Position numbers and translations under genes: made by a program. The notes under the pieces were generated by a model. The model was not told the DNA's origin and made no database searches. It saw only the letters and a program-made list of their open reading frames with translations. This document shows, piece by piece, positions 39,877-48,475 of a stretch of 64,000 bases of DNA. The stretch's first letter is position 1, and each line of letters opens with the position of its first letter. Source of the DNA: Lentisphaerae bacterium GWF2_49_21 (GTDB lineage Bacteria; Verrucomicrobiota; Lentisphaeria; Victivallales; GWF2-50-93); contig MHBH01000043.1 in the NCBI GenBank assembly GCA_001804805.1, positions 1-64,000 of the forward strand, in the 5' to 3' direction.

Positions 39877-40572
39877 TTACCTGGGTTGCTGTGTCTTATC
39901 TTCCGTCTTCTCCGGCGCTGGAGCCCTGACAGGCTCTTCCGCAGGCTTATTTTCAACGGTCTCGTCACTGAGCCTGATCTCGCCGCCCCGATGGACTTCT
40001 ATCTTCTCGCTGTCCCTGAAGATGATTATGACCTCACCCTTCAGCACATCTTCCTTCCTCTTGAGGACAGGATTTTTCGTAAGGACGATTCTCCCTGTCT
40101 TGACATCATAGTCGGCATGGCCCGCTTCGGCCCGTTGTTCTCCATCGGCCTTTTCCTTTTCATCGTCCGACTTCCTGATTATCACTACATCCCCTTCGCA
40201 GATGATCCTGGAGATCTGCTTGCTTTCCTCTGGTGAGACTTCTGTATCGGCAGGTTCAGCCTTTTTTACGGCCGGAGGAGCCTGCGGTTCCTTCTTGTCC
40301 TCGATAAAAATGGTCATCTTCTTGCAGGTGATTCCCATCTCCTCGTCGTCGACCTTCACATTTCCGCTGAATACCGCAAGGTTCTTTGAAATGTCAATGT
40401 CCATCGTGTCCGAGTTGATGACAGTGGGGACCTTCCCTGATCTTTTCTTGTCGGAGTCCTTTGCCGGCTGGAAAAACGAAAGTCCTTGCGCATAGGCCGC
40501 CGCGCCGGCAAATGCAAAAAACACGGCCGCGCACAAGGCCGTCCTGAAACTTCGAGCAAATGAGATTTTCAT
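39877..40572 (-). CDS. lptA: LptA-like periplasmic LPS transport protein
   Basis: LptA forms the periplasmic bridge for lipopolysaccharide. The 231-residue protein has a signal peptide (cleavage near AAAYAQG) and OstA-type strands (TVINSDTMDIDISKNLAVFSGNVKV, ADYDVKTGRIVLTKNPVLKR). A charged insertion (residues about 92-140) and a Pro/Glu-rich tail are atypical. Neighbouring lptC and lptB support the assignment. Confidence 0.86.
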   Translation of the reverse strand: MKISFARSFRTALCAAVFFAFAGAAAYAQGLSFFQPAKDSDKKRSGKVPTVINSDTMDIDISKNLAVFSGNVKVDDEEMGITCKKMTIFIEDKKEPQAPPAVKKAEPADTEVSPEESKQISRIICEGDVVIIRKSDDEKEKADGEQRAEAGHADYDVKTGRIVLTKNPVLKRKEDVLKGEVIIIFRDSEKIEVHRGGEIRLSDETVENKPAEEPVRAPAPEKTEDKTQQPR

Positions 40573-40594
40573 AGTTCTATATATCTTCTTTCCT

Positions 40595-41095
40595 TTATTT
40601 ACTATCCTTGATCTTGTCTTTCGCCGTCTGTTTCTTGAGGCCTTCCTTCTCTCCGTCCGTCATAAGGTTGCCACGCAGTACGACCTTCACCTTGCTTCTT
40701 ATGTGGATGGTCTGCTTCTTCTGGTCTGCATCAAAGCCGACTCCGTCGACATCCATTGAATCAGACCTGAAATGGACTTCATCCTCACCTTTTATTATCT
40801 TGGTCGAACGATCATAGACGCCCTTGGGCGTAGTAACCGTCCCCTTGATATCATTTACATTCTTCCCAATCCAGTCGACCTTCAACTTCTTAAGATTGAT
40901 GATGACTCCGACGTTCTGGGCTTCATCACCGTAAATTATATATTCAAGGTCGTCCGTCTCCTTGTTGTATTCAGGAAGCTTGAACTCCCTTAGTACAATG
41001 GATGTATCATCTTCCGCCATGGCACTGTGGAAAAACAGGGAAATGCCGCAGAGGAGGAGCATCAAGCAAGATATTTTGCCATCAAATCGTCCCAT
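40595..41095 (-). CDS. lptC: LptC-like LPS transport protein
   Basis: The 166-residue protein has an N-terminal hydrophobic segment (ISCLMLLLCGISLFFHSAMA) and beta-strand repeats like LptC/OstA (TTPKGVYDRSTKIIKGEDEVHFRSDSM). LptC is an inner-membrane component passing lipopolysaccharide to LptA. Sequence similarity is weak by eye; the position between kdsC and lptA is the main support. It overlaps kdsC by 34 bases. Confidence 0.75.
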   Translation of the reverse strand: MGRFDGKISCLMLLLCGISLFFHSAMAEDDTSIVLREFKLPEYNKETDDLEYIIYGDEAQNVGVIINLKKLKVDWIGKNVNDIKGTVTTPKGVYDRSTKIIKGEDEVHFRSDSMDVDGVGFDADQKKQTIHIRSKVKVVLRGNLMTDGEKEGLKKQTAKDKIKDSK

Positions 41096-41586
41096 TGCCC
41101 TTTTTCCTTTAATATTATTTCTATGACTTCCCTTACAGCCCCTTCTCCGCCTTTCAGTTTCGTCCGGAAATCGCAGTATCCGTCCATGTATCCCGGGGCA
41201 TCAGCGACAGTCACCGACATCCCGGCCTGTTTCAGAATTGGAATGTCAACGACATCATCCCCGATATAAAGGCACTCCGACGCCTTTAGATTCTGTTCCT
41301 TCAGCAGGACTTCAAACGCGGCCTTCTTGTCCTTCTTCCCCTGGTAGAAAAAATCGAATTCAAGTTCAGTTGCGCGTTTCTTGTTCGCTTCCGCAGTCCT
41401 TCCGGACAGCGCCCCGACCTTGAGGCCCGCGCGTTTCGCAAGCTTGATCCCATGGCCGTCACGCACGTGGAAGAACTTGATCTCATGGTCCGAAAAGCCG
41501 GAATAACCGATCAGTCCGTTCGTAAGCACGCCGTCTATGTCGAGAACGACAGCTTTTATCCTAGAGGCTTTTTCTTTTAAATTCAT
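41062..41586 (-). CDS. kdsC: 3-deoxy-D-manno-octulosonate-8-phosphate phosphatase
   Basis: KdsC removes phosphate from KDO-8-phosphate. The 174-residue HAD-type protein has the nucleophile Asp in VVLDIDGVLTNG, the LSGRTAEA loop and the acidic YIGDDVVDIPIL motif. It overlaps kdsA by 26 bases and lptC by 34, showing tight coupling. Confidence 0.94.
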   Translation of the reverse strand: MNLKEKASRIKAVVLDIDGVLTNGLIGYSGFSDHEIKFFHVRDGHGIKLAKRAGLKVGALSGRTAEANKKRATELEFDFFYQGKKDKKAAFEVLLKEQNLKASECLYIGDDVVDIPILKQAGMSVTVADAPGYMDGYCDFRTKLKGGEGAVREVIEIILKEKGQWDDLMAKYLA

Positions 41587-42382
41587 GCAGCTTCTTTATT
41601 TTTTTTACAACCTGTTCCGCGGCCCTGAAGTCGAGGGAGTTCGGCCCGTCCGAAAGAGCTTTTTCAGGACGCGGATGAATTTCAAGGAAAAGCACGTCTA
41701 TTCCGATCGCAGCGGCAGCGCATGCAAGGGGGAAGACATACTGGCGCTGTCCGCCTGAAGCATGCCCCAGCCCCCCGGGGAGCTGTACGGAATGAGTGGC
41801 GTCGAATACGACAGGCACTCCCATATCACGCATTATCACAAGCGAACGCATATCGACTACGAGATTATTATATCCGAAAGTTGTACCACGCTCAGTCAGC
41901 ATGATCTTCTCATTTCCTGTCTTCCTGACTTTTTCAACTGCAGCCCTCATGTTTTCAGGAGCCATGAACTGCCCCTTCTTTATATTCACAACCTTGCCGG
42001 TCTTCCCCGCAGCGGTGAGCAGACTCGTCTGCCTGCACAGGAACGCCGGTATCTGGAGGATGTCGACAACCTTGGCGGCCCTTTCAACTTCGCATGTCTC
42101 ATGAACGTCTGTGATCACCGGCATGCCGAACTCGTGCCTTATGTCCCCGAGTATCTGTAGCCCCTCGTCGATCCCGGGTCCGCGGTATGTCGCGGCAGAG
42201 GATCTGTTCGCCTTGTCATAAGATGCCTTGAAAATGACCGGAATCCTCAGCCTCGATCCGAGTTTATTTAAAAATCCCGCGGCTTCAAAGCAGATCTCAC
42301 GGCTCTCGATGACGCATGGTCCTGCGATCAGGACGAGCTTCGAACCTATTTCAACATTGTATGGCAGTTTGATTTTCTTCAT
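41561..42382 (-). CDS. kdsA: 3-deoxy-8-phosphooctulonate synthase
   Basis: KdsA joins arabinose-5-phosphate and phosphoenolpyruvate to form KDO-8-phosphate. The 273-residue protein has LIAGPCVIESRE, FKASYDKANRSS, the RGPGIDEGL segment and DATHSVQLPGG. The order kdsB-kdsA-kdsC is a complete KDO supply set apart from the isomerase kdsD. Confidence 0.96.
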   Translation of the reverse strand: MKKIKLPYNVEIGSKLVLIAGPCVIESREICFEAAGFLNKLGSRLRIPVIFKASYDKANRSSAATYRGPGIDEGLQILGDIRHEFGMPVITDVHETCEVERAAKVVDILQIPAFLCRQTSLLTAAGKTGKVVNIKKGQFMAPENMRAAVEKVRKTGNEKIMLTERGTTFGYNNLVVDMRSLVIMRDMGVPVVFDATHSVQLPGGLGHASGGQRQYVFPLACAAAAIGIDVLFLEIHPRPEKALSDGPNSLDFRAAEQVVKKIKKLHEFKRKSL

Positions 42383-42404
42383 ATCTGTAAAAATAGCCCT
42401 GATT

Positions 42405-43145
42405 TCAGATTTTACCTTTTAATTTCAGAAACTTTTTCACTGTTTCAAGATCTTCTGGAGTGTCGACTCCTATGCTTTCACAGTCCGCGACCACCACGAA
42501 AATCCTTATTCCGTTCTCCAGCGCCCGGAGCTGCTCGAGCTTCTCGCACTTCTCGAGATCCGATTCCGGAAGCGACACGAACTTTTCAAGCGTTTTCCGC
42601 CTGTAGGCATATATTCCCCAATGCCTGTAAAGCGGCATGTCGGAGCCCCCTTCCCTCAGGAATGGCACGGGCGCCCTGCTGAAATACAGGGCGAAACCGT
42701 CCTTGTCGACAACTGCCTTCACGATATTGGGATTTGATGCAATTTCCTTCCTTGAAGACGGAACCGCCACGGTCGCCATTTCAAGAGAGGGGTCGCTTTT
42801 CATCTTTGTAATGAGCGAATCAATGACAGATGTCGGAAGCAGCGGCTCATCGCCCTGTACATTTATTATTATATCCGCATCCGGACATTTCTTTGTGACG
42901 GCCTCGCGGATCCTGTCGGTACCTGACGGATGATCTTTCGAAGTCATGACGGCCTTCCCTCCGAAGGATTCCACCGCCTTGAATACCTTCTCGTCGTCGG
43001 TGGCGACAAACACATAATCAGCCGACGAAGCCTTAGCCTTCTCATAGACCCATCTGATTATAGGTTTGCCGTCCAGATCGGCAAGAACCTTTCCAGGAAA
43101 CCTGGTACTTCCATATCTTGCGGGAATTATCGCTGCAGATTTCAT
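42405..43145 (-). CDS. kdsB: 3-deoxy-manno-octulosonate cytidylyltransferase
   Basis: KdsB activates KDO as CMP-KDO for lipid A core assembly. The 246-residue protein has AAIIPARYGSTRFPGK, HPSGTDRI and VQGDEPLLP. GGAG precedes the ATG by about seven bases. It is the first gene of the envelope operon; GGTCC/GGACC arms at about 43163-43184 form a small upstream hairpin. Confidence 0.95.
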   Translation of the reverse strand: MKSAAIIPARYGSTRFPGKVLADLDGKPIIRWVYEKAKASSADYVFVATDDEKVFKAVESFGGKAVMTSKDHPSGTDRIREAVTKKCPDADIIINVQGDEPLLPTSVIDSLITKMKSDPSLEMATVAVPSSRKEIASNPNIVKAVVDKDGFALYFSRAPVPFLREGGSDMPLYRHWGIYAYRRKTLEKFVSLPESDLEKCEKLEQLRALENGIRIFVVVADCESIGVDTPEDLETVKKFLKLKGKI

Positions 43146-43334
43146 ATTTTCTCCAGATATTAATGGTCCCTTGAATATTTGGACCTTTTAAAGATAACAC
43201 ATCCCAGCTCATGTTTCAACACGCCACCTGCCCGAGGATACCGTGTCCAAAAATGCCAACGCCACTGATCAGTTGACAGTTTACTGAGCTGATTTCAAAA
43301 ATACGAAAAAAGGTTGTTGTGGAAAAAAACGTTT

Positions 43335-43358
43335 GTTGGAGTTCACAGCTTCAGCGTG
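43335..43358. repeat. Single REP arm, GGAG group
   Basis: GTTGGAGTTCACAGCTTCAG... is the counterpart of 37442-37465 and of the right arms at 16457 and 23947. Confidence 0.85.
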
Positions 43359-43489
43359 TCTTGGTGTTTCCCGGCACCCGTTGGGGCCGCAACCTTGACT
43401 TCAGGGCCTCTTGTGGTCTATTTTAAACTGCATACGCTGTTTCATTAAGCGTTATATACATTAGGATGACAGGCTTGAGGCTAAATCTG

Positions 43490-43526
43490 CGGCGGGGGTT
43501 ACAAAATTGTAATTTCGCCCCCCTGC
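43490..43526. other. GC-rich hairpin before a small lipoprotein gene
   Basis: GCGGGGG and CGCCCCC enclose an inner pair ACAA/TTGT. It lies 40 bases upstream of the gene at 43566 and has no T tract, so it is more likely a 5' leader structure than a terminator. Confidence 0.45.
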
Positions 43527-43565
43527 TTGTGGAGAACCGCATAATAAGAAATTAGTGAAGGAACC

Positions 43566-43964
43566 ATGAAAAACATTTTATGTTTATTTTTATGCTTACT
43601 TATGACTTGCTCTTGTAGGGGGAAAGAATCCGAGCCGTTGTCTTCTCCTTCCGGAGAATGTACTATCAAGACTGCGATATCTGGAGAAGAAGCAGGAGAA
43701 ACCAGGCGTTTTTGTGTAAAACTAATTTTTATAGAAACTAAATCAAAGAAGGAATTATCCTGCCAAACCGGGGCTTCGGATTATCAAAAGTGGGCTGTCG
43801 GGTGGTCTCCTAAAAATGTGCTAATTCTTTATTCGTCTGACATTGGAACATTTGCATATGAAATTGTTGACGGGAAAATAAATGAACGCATGGCAACTAA
43901 TGAAGAAAAAGAGCTGGGAAAAGATTTCTATAAGAATAAATATGGAAGAAGACCAAGTCACTAA
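43566..43964 (+). CDS. Small putative lipoprotein of unknown function
   Basis: The 132-residue protein has a signal peptide with a possible lipobox cysteine (LLMTCSC). No family is recognised. Four more cysteines after the signal could form disulphides. AAGGA precedes the ATG. Codon use is richer in A and T than neighbours, so it may be a later arrival. It stands alone between two minus-strand operons. Confidence 0.65.
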   Translation: MKNILCLFLCLLMTCSCRGKESEPLSSPSGECTIKTAISGEEAGETRRFCVKLIFIETKSKKELSCQTGASDYQKWAVGWSPKNVLILYSSDIGTFAYEIVDGKINERMATNEEKELGKDFYKNKYGRRPSH

Positions 43965-44450
43965 CTATTGCATTCATAGAACGGCGTGTACGCCGTCATG
44001 ATGCTTGAGCGTAAAAATGAAAAGATATTCTCGCACAAAGGCACAGAGACACAAAGCAAATAAATGAAGCAAAAGTTTTAGGAAAAGAGTCTTCAGTCTT
44101 CGCCTGGGAGGCTACGCCCGACAAGGAGAAAGAACCCGTCCCGAGATCTTTCAGACCCGGGATCTTCGATTTTCAAAAGGGTTTGTCTCAGTCCGAGCAG
44201 GAATGCGAAGAAAAAAATAAACTTGATGACTTTCTTCGTGGCCTTCACCTTGGCGAAGACGGATCTTCTTCGTGTTGAATGCTTGCTTTGTGGCTCCGTG
44301 GCTTTGTGCGAGGAGACGAATTTAGAATTTTAACCACGGATAAGGATTCGCCTAACGGCGGAAAGCCGTAGGAGATCTTTAAGCGTTTTAGTACAAGAAC
44401 GGCCCCCTGCACTATCAAGTGAAATTAGCCGCAATATGCAAGGCCCTGGA
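43965..44450. repeat. Repeat-filled gap, no gene seen
   Basis: It holds an ACGGCG-TGTA-CGCCGT hairpin at about 43981-43996, an octamer array at 44033-44056 (GCACAAAG, GCACAGAG, ACACAAAG), several short hairpins at 44090-44260, and an inverted octamer array at 44285-44308 (GCTTTGTG, GCTCCGTG, GCTTTGTG). I see no coding region. Confidence 0.65.
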
Positions 44451-45011
44451 TCACTGCTGGGATTCCATCTTGTCAAATGTTCCATCGACAGTAAGGATTA
44501 TTTCAGCGGCATCGCCGACGCTGCCTACGGAAAGCGTGTTATCCTTTGAGAGGCTCCCCTTCTCTGCTCCAATGAGGAAATTCAGCTTGCATCCGGCGGA
44601 GATCCCTGCGTGGACGTCGCTCCTGCTGTTACCTATCATGAATGAGACAGAGACATCTATGTCGAGTTCGCGTGCCGCCTTGAAAATAAGGCCAGGAAGC
44701 GGTTTACGGCATGTGCACCTGTCCTCGTCCCTGTGCGGGCACACATAGATCTTGTCGAATAAGACCCCATGTTCCTTGAAAAGTTCGCACATCCTTGAAT
44801 TGACCTTCTCAAGCTCATCCATGTTGAAGTATCCGCGCGCGATGCCAGACTGGTTGGTCACGACCACAAGAAGGTATCCGGCCTCCTTCAGCGCCTTGAG
44901 CGCTTCTACGGTCTCATCGAAAATATCGACCTTCTCCGGATCGGAAACATAGCCCGAATCGAACATTATCGTCCCGTCGCGGTCAAGAAAAACAGCCTTG
45001 TTCAAAGTCAT
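44451..45011 (-). CDS. gmhB: D-glycero-D-manno-heptose 1,7-bisphosphate 7-phosphatase
   Basis: GmhB removes the 7-phosphate in ADP-heptose synthesis for the LPS core. The 186-residue HAD enzyme has the nucleophile motif FLDRDGTI, VVTNQSGIARGYF and a zinc loop CPHRDEDRCTCRKP, with MIGNSRSDVHAG near the end. Its start overlaps the upstream kinase stop in ATGA. Confidence 0.94.
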   Translation of the reverse strand: MTLNKAVFLDRDGTIMFDSGYVSDPEKVDIFDETVEALKALKEAGYLLVVVTNQSGIARGYFNMDELEKVNSRMCELFKEHGVLFDKIYVCPHRDEDRCTCRKPLPGLIFKAARELDIDVSVSFMIGNSRSDVHAGISAGCKLNFLIGAEKGSLSKDNTLSVGSVGDAAEIILTVDGTFDKMESQQ

Positions 45012-46021
45012 TCCCTCTCAAAAAAACTCTGGAAAAGTTCATCGACGGTGATAGCCGCAGTACCGATCTTGCCGACAACGACTCCAGCGGCGTGGTTTGA
45101 TATTTCGGCGGCTTCCGCAGGGGAGGCTCCGCCGAGAAGTGCAAGCACAAATGAAGCGATCACGGTATCACCCGCTCCGGAGACGTCGAAAACCTCGCGG
45201 GCCTTGGTAGGCACGGCAAGACAACGGCCGTTCCTGCCAAAAAGGGCCATTCCGTCGCCACCCAGGGTAATAAGAAGATGTTCAGGAGCCCACCTCTTCA
45301 TGATCTTCCCTGCAACATCCACAAGAGCCTTGTCCTTTTCCACGGGCCTCTGAGTTTCCTTATAGTAAGTTCCGGAAAGTGCAAATGCCTCGGACCTGTT
45401 AGGAGTCATCAGGGTCAGGCCCTTGACTTCAAGCGGCTGGCTCGGATGAGGGTCAAGCGCGGTGATTATGCCTTTCCTGAGCGCCTCCTTGTTCACGGCC
45501 TCGGCAAGTTCCCTGTTGATCACGCCTTTGGCATAATCCTCAAAGATGACGGCATCGACTTTGCCCTTCCCTATTGCCGAAAGCAGGCCTTCGGTGAGAT
45601 TCGCACGTATTGAACTGGAAACCGGCTCGATTTTCTCATAGTCTATTCTCAGGAGCTGCTGGGTGCCGGCAATGATCCTCTGCTTCTGGGTCGATACCCG
45701 TGAGGCGTCCGACAGTACAAATTCATCGTCGATGCCCTGTTCGGAAATGATCGAGCGGATAATTTTCCCGGCATCATCCTTGCCGACGACGCCGAAGGCC
45801 TTGGCCCTGGCTCCGAGGGAGACGATGTTCCGCATGACGTTTGCCGCGCCTCCAATAGTCTGCGTCCTGTTCCTGACCTGCACCACCGGGACCGGAGCCT
45901 CCTGCGAGATCCTGCTCGCCTTCCCCCAGACATAGACATCGAGCATGAGATCACCGACGACGGCAATCCTCGCTTTTGCCGCCTTATTCATTATATGGGA
46001 AAGCCTGCGTCTGTCCATCAT
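45008..46021 (-). CDS. rfaE1: Heptose-7-phosphate kinase (HldE N-domain type)
   Basis: This 337-residue PfkB-family kinase phosphorylates D-glycero-D-manno-heptose 7-phosphate at C1. It has GDLMLDVYVWG, GGAANVMRNIVSLG and the catalytic Asp in DVSGAGDTVIASF. The adenylyltransferase half of E. coli HldE is absent and is not in the window. ATG at 46021 follows GAGG; a GTG at 46027 is also in frame. It abuts the upstream membrane gene. Confidence 0.92.
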   Translation of the reverse strand: MMDRRRLSHIMNKAAKARIAVVGDLMLDVYVWGKASRISQEAPVPVVQVRNRTQTIGGAANVMRNIVSLGARAKAFGVVGKDDAGKIIRSIISEQGIDDEFVLSDASRVSTQKQRIIAGTQQLLRIDYEKIEPVSSSIRANLTEGLLSAIGKGKVDAVIFEDYAKGVINRELAEAVNKEALRKGIITALDPHPSQPLEVKGLTLMTPNRSEAFALSGTYYKETQRPVEKDKALVDVAGKIMKRWAPEHLLITLGGDGMALFGRNGRCLAVPTKAREVFDVSGAGDTVIASFVLALLGGASPAEAAEISNHAAGVVVGKIGTAAITVDELFQSFFERE

Positions 46022-46023
46022 CT

Positions 46024-46536
46024 TCACCTCGCCGATGTAGTTTCTGTTTCAGCTGAAGCCCTTCCCGGAGAGGAGGTACTTCTAAGTTTTTCAATGAATG
46101 AGGAGGAATTCATACTTTCAATCCTTACAAAGCTGATTCCCTGCCTTATCTTGTTCTGATAAATGCCCTCGAAATATCTCAGTCGGGCGGATATTTCGTC
46201 TATATGGTCCCTGGAGAGGTCATCCTTGTGCTCCCTGAGATAGCCTGCAATCTCATTAAGGCAGGACTGCACGAGTTCGATCTCTCCGCTTATGTTCCTA
46301 AAACGGGGCTTGATATCGATCATATACGCCCTGAGAAGGTCCTCGAGCTCGATCATCTCCTCGCAAACGACCTGGTCCTGCCATAATATGCTCGAATGAA
46401 GCCTTCTGGGCAGCCAGGTCACAAGCAGGACCTCGAAGACAATCACAAAGACAAACAGCCCAACGGCCACATAGGTTATGTAGTCCTTCCTGCGCAACGT
46501 CACGGCTGGATATTTCAAGTTCAAGCGATACTCCAC
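46024..46536 (-). CDS. Single-pass membrane protein with helical domain
   Basis: The 170-residue protein has one membrane segment (residues about 21-46, YVAVGLFVFVIVFEVLLVTWL) followed by an acidic helical region likely to form a coiled coil. No family is recognised. Its stop lies within the start region of the heptose kinase, so it belongs to the same unit, possibly in envelope assembly. Confidence 0.7.
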   Translation of the reverse strand: MEYRLNLKYPAVTLRRKDYITYVAVGLFVFVIVFEVLLVTWLPRRLHSSILWQDQVVCEEMIELEDLLRAYMIDIKPRFRNISGEIELVQSCLNEIAGYLREHKDDLSRDHIDEISARLRYFEGIYQNKIRQGISFVRIESMNSSSFIEKLRSTSSPGRASAETETTSAR

Positions 46537-46587
46537 TTATATTGCCCACAGTCCGAATTAAAAGCCATAATATAAGCCCGTTCATTT

Positions 46588-46616
46588 ATTTTTCGCATTT
46601 GCAAAGCAAAAATAAT
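46588..46616. terminator. AT-rich hairpin between divergent genes
   Basis: TTATTTTT-GC and GC-AAAAATAA arms enclose ATTTGCAAA. It could act in both directions, but the genes on either side diverge, so a terminator role is uncertain. The rest of 46537-46789 holds only the promoter below. Confidence 0.35.
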
Positions 46617-46694
46617 CCAAAGAAGGTCGTCCGCCCGTTTTTTCCCATGTAATACGGCCTTTGATATTTTTGAAAAAATACTGTTTGATTATGT

Positions 46695-46723
46695 TTGACA
46701 ACACAATATATCCATATTATGTT
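46695..46723 (+). promoter_or_regulatory. Promoter with overlapping imperfect palindrome
   Basis: TTGACA (46695-46700), 17 bases, then TATGTT (46718-46723). ACAACA...TGTTGT arms across about 46698-46727 overlap both hexamers, suggesting an operator. It faces the coiled-coil gene at 46790. Confidence 0.6.
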
Positions 46724-46789
46724 GTTGAAGTTGTTTTGTACATTAAATATAAATTATCAATCAAGAGTTAACTCAGGAGAACTGTTATC

Positions 46790-48130
46790 ATGGGAATGCT
46801 CAATAGAATTGTCAACATCACGGTGCTGGTGCTTGCTATCGTCTCAGTCGTCTTCGGATGCCTCCTCTTCCAGAAAAGGGAAGCTCTCAGGGGCCGCGGC
46901 GACAACATGGCCGACTTCATCGTGGAATTGGTCAAGATCATGGATGTCAACAGTGCTGCCGACGGATCCAAGAACATCACGGCCGGCAAGCTTGAACTCG
47001 ATGCAAAGAAAGCTCCCAACGACTACGAAAAGAATGCCAAGAAAACCCTTTACCACAATAATTACGGGCAGGAAGGCGCCAACCTCAAGGTCGTACTGGC
47101 ACCTGTCAGGCTCCAGACCGAAAACATATTGAAGCAGAGGGATTTCCTCGGCACCGCACTCACCGAAGTCGGTACCACCCTCGAGCTCAAGGAACAGTTC
47201 CCGCAGGCTGGATTCCAAGGGCTCCCCACCTACCAGGCCAAGAAGACCCAGCTGATGACCAATGTCCAGAAAGTCAACGCGAGGGACAATAAGATAATTG
47301 AACAGATAGCGGCATCCGCCACCGTAATGGGATTCACAGTCGACCCCAACCAGCTCAAGGATCTTGACGGTTTCAACACCCCTCTCAGCGATTTCGCATC
47401 CAAGGTTGAAAAGCTCAAGAAGCGCTCCGACGCCTACGGCGAACATATCGCCAGCGTCTGCAAGATCTTTGGCGTATCGACACCTTCTCTCGGCGGCGAG
47501 GACTACGGCGCAGAACTTACAAACGCCTCAAAGGCCCTCCAGAATGAAAAGAACGCCTACGAGGAGACAAAGAAACAGCTTGCCATGACCAAGGAGAAAC
47601 TTGCAGCAGCCGAAGAAAACCTTAACCTAGCGAACCAGAAGATCGAAGGCCTCAACAAGGACATAGAAAAGATGAAGCAGGAAGTCGCCAGCATGAAGAA
47701 GAAGATGCTGGAGCTTCTTGAAGGTGTTCCAGACGCCGATATCATCTATACCAAGCTCGAAGGCAAGATCCTCCAGGTCAACAATAAATGGGATTATGTC
47801 ATAATCGACCTCGGCAAGCTTACAAAGATGACCGTTGGCGAAGGCAAGAAGAAAAAGGAAATCATAGTCCCTCTTCCTGAAGGCAAGACCATGATGGTCA
47901 CAAATGGAGAAAGCTATGTCGCAAAAGTAAAAGTAACGAAAGTCAATGACAACACCGCCATCTGCGACATCCTGCCGGATCTCAGGAACGGGACAGTTTC
48001 AGTCGGCGACAAGGTTTTCTTCGCTCCGATGCCACCAGCCGCCCCAGTAGCCGATGCAGCCGCTCCGGGAAAGGCTGGAAAAGCCGCAGGCCCTGCCGCA
48101 GCCGTTCCAGCAGCTGATGCAGTGAATTAA
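46790..48130 (+). CDS. Membrane-anchored coiled-coil protein of unknown function
   Basis: The 446-residue protein has an N-terminal membrane segment (residues about 8-27), a long helical body with a clear heptad-type coiled coil near residues 245-315 (KKQLAMTKEKLAAAEENLNLANQKIEGLNKDI), then a compact beta-rich domain (ILQVNNKWDYVIIDLGKLTKMTVGEGKKKK) and an Ala/Pro tail. AGGAG lies about ten bases before the ATG. It is followed by two tiny membrane/lipoprotein genes. The C-terminal domain resembles a small barrel that might bind a partner; function is unknown. Confidence 0.78.
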   Translation: MGMLNRIVNITVLVLAIVSVVFGCLLFQKREALRGRGDNMADFIVELVKIMDVNSAADGSKNITAGKLELDAKKAPNDYEKNAKKTLYHNNYGQEGANLKVVLAPVRLQTENILKQRDFLGTALTEVGTTLELKEQFPQAGFQGLPTYQAKKTQLMTNVQKVNARDNKIIEQIAASATVMGFTVDPNQLKDLDGFNTPLSDFASKVEKLKKRSDAYGEHIASVCKIFGVSTPSLGGEDYGAELTNASKALQNEKNAYEETKKQLAMTKEKLAAAEENLNLANQKIEGLNKDIEKMKQEVASMKKKMLELLEGVPDADIIYTKLEGKILQVNNKWDYVIIDLGKLTKMTVGEGKKKKEIIVPLPEGKTMMVTNGESYVAKVKVTKVNDNTAICDILPDLRNGTVSVGDKVFFAPMPPAAPVADAAAPGKAGKAAGPAAAVPAADAVN

Positions 48131-48165
48131 AGGAAAGCTAACACTCATAGAGGAGCAACAATAAC

Positions 48166-48279
48166 ATGTTTTCATCAACAGCTTTTACAATCACATCAAT
48201 ACTGTCATTGCTATTATTGATTACGACTGTGGTCTTCCAGATTATGGAGATGAAGGTATATGAATTGCTTTTCTTCTGA
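48166..48279 (+). CDS. 37-residue single-pass membrane microprotein
   Basis: ATG at 48166 opens a 37-codon frame (MFSSTAFTITSILSLL ... ELLFF) ending TGA at 48277-48279. AGGAG (48151-48155) lies ten bases upstream. Residues about 5-26 form one hydrophobic segment. It starts 35 bases after the coiled-coil gene and overlaps the next frame by 20 bases. No family is recognised. Confidence 0.55.
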   Translation: MFSSTAFTITSILSLLLLITTVVFQIMEMKVYELLFF

Positions 48280-48475
48280 AAAGCGTTTCATTGGATATAA
48301 AAGAAAGCTGCCAACCGGCAGCTTTTTTTATTTACTCGCTGTAATTGCATTCGCCTGCATTCTCACCTCAGGCTGCTCATCCTCCCCGAATAACAAGAAT
48401 AATATACGGCAATATCCGATAAACCGCCCTTCAGACTGGGAAAGGAACAACAATATGCCGGGCGTGTCCTTCTGA
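48260..48475 (+). CDS. Small lipoprotein with an internal terminator hairpin
   Basis: The 71-residue product has a late signal peptide with a good lipobox (ILTSGCS, Cys about 39) and a short polar Asn-rich mature part. AAGG lies just before the ATG, and the start overlaps the microprotein, suggesting coupling. A perfect terminator hairpin lies inside the coding region and is read as KLPTGSFF. Only transcripts that pass it can make the lipoprotein. Confidence 0.55.
   Translation: MNCFSSEKRFIGYKRKLPTGSFFYLLAVIAFACILTSGCSSSPNNKNNIRQYPINRPSDWERNNNMPGVSF
48304..48329 (+). terminator. Terminator inside the small lipoprotein frame
   Basis: AAAGCTGCC pairs with GGCAGCTTT around an AACC loop, followed directly by T residues to 48329. 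It would end most transcripts of the coiled-coil gene just after the microprotein. Confidence 0.82.

Noticed and set aside
46844-47446. A 200-codon minus-strand frame opposite the coiled-coil gene
   Set aside because: It is a complement of the plus-strand coiled-coil gene, which has a promoter, ribosome site and signal-anchor.
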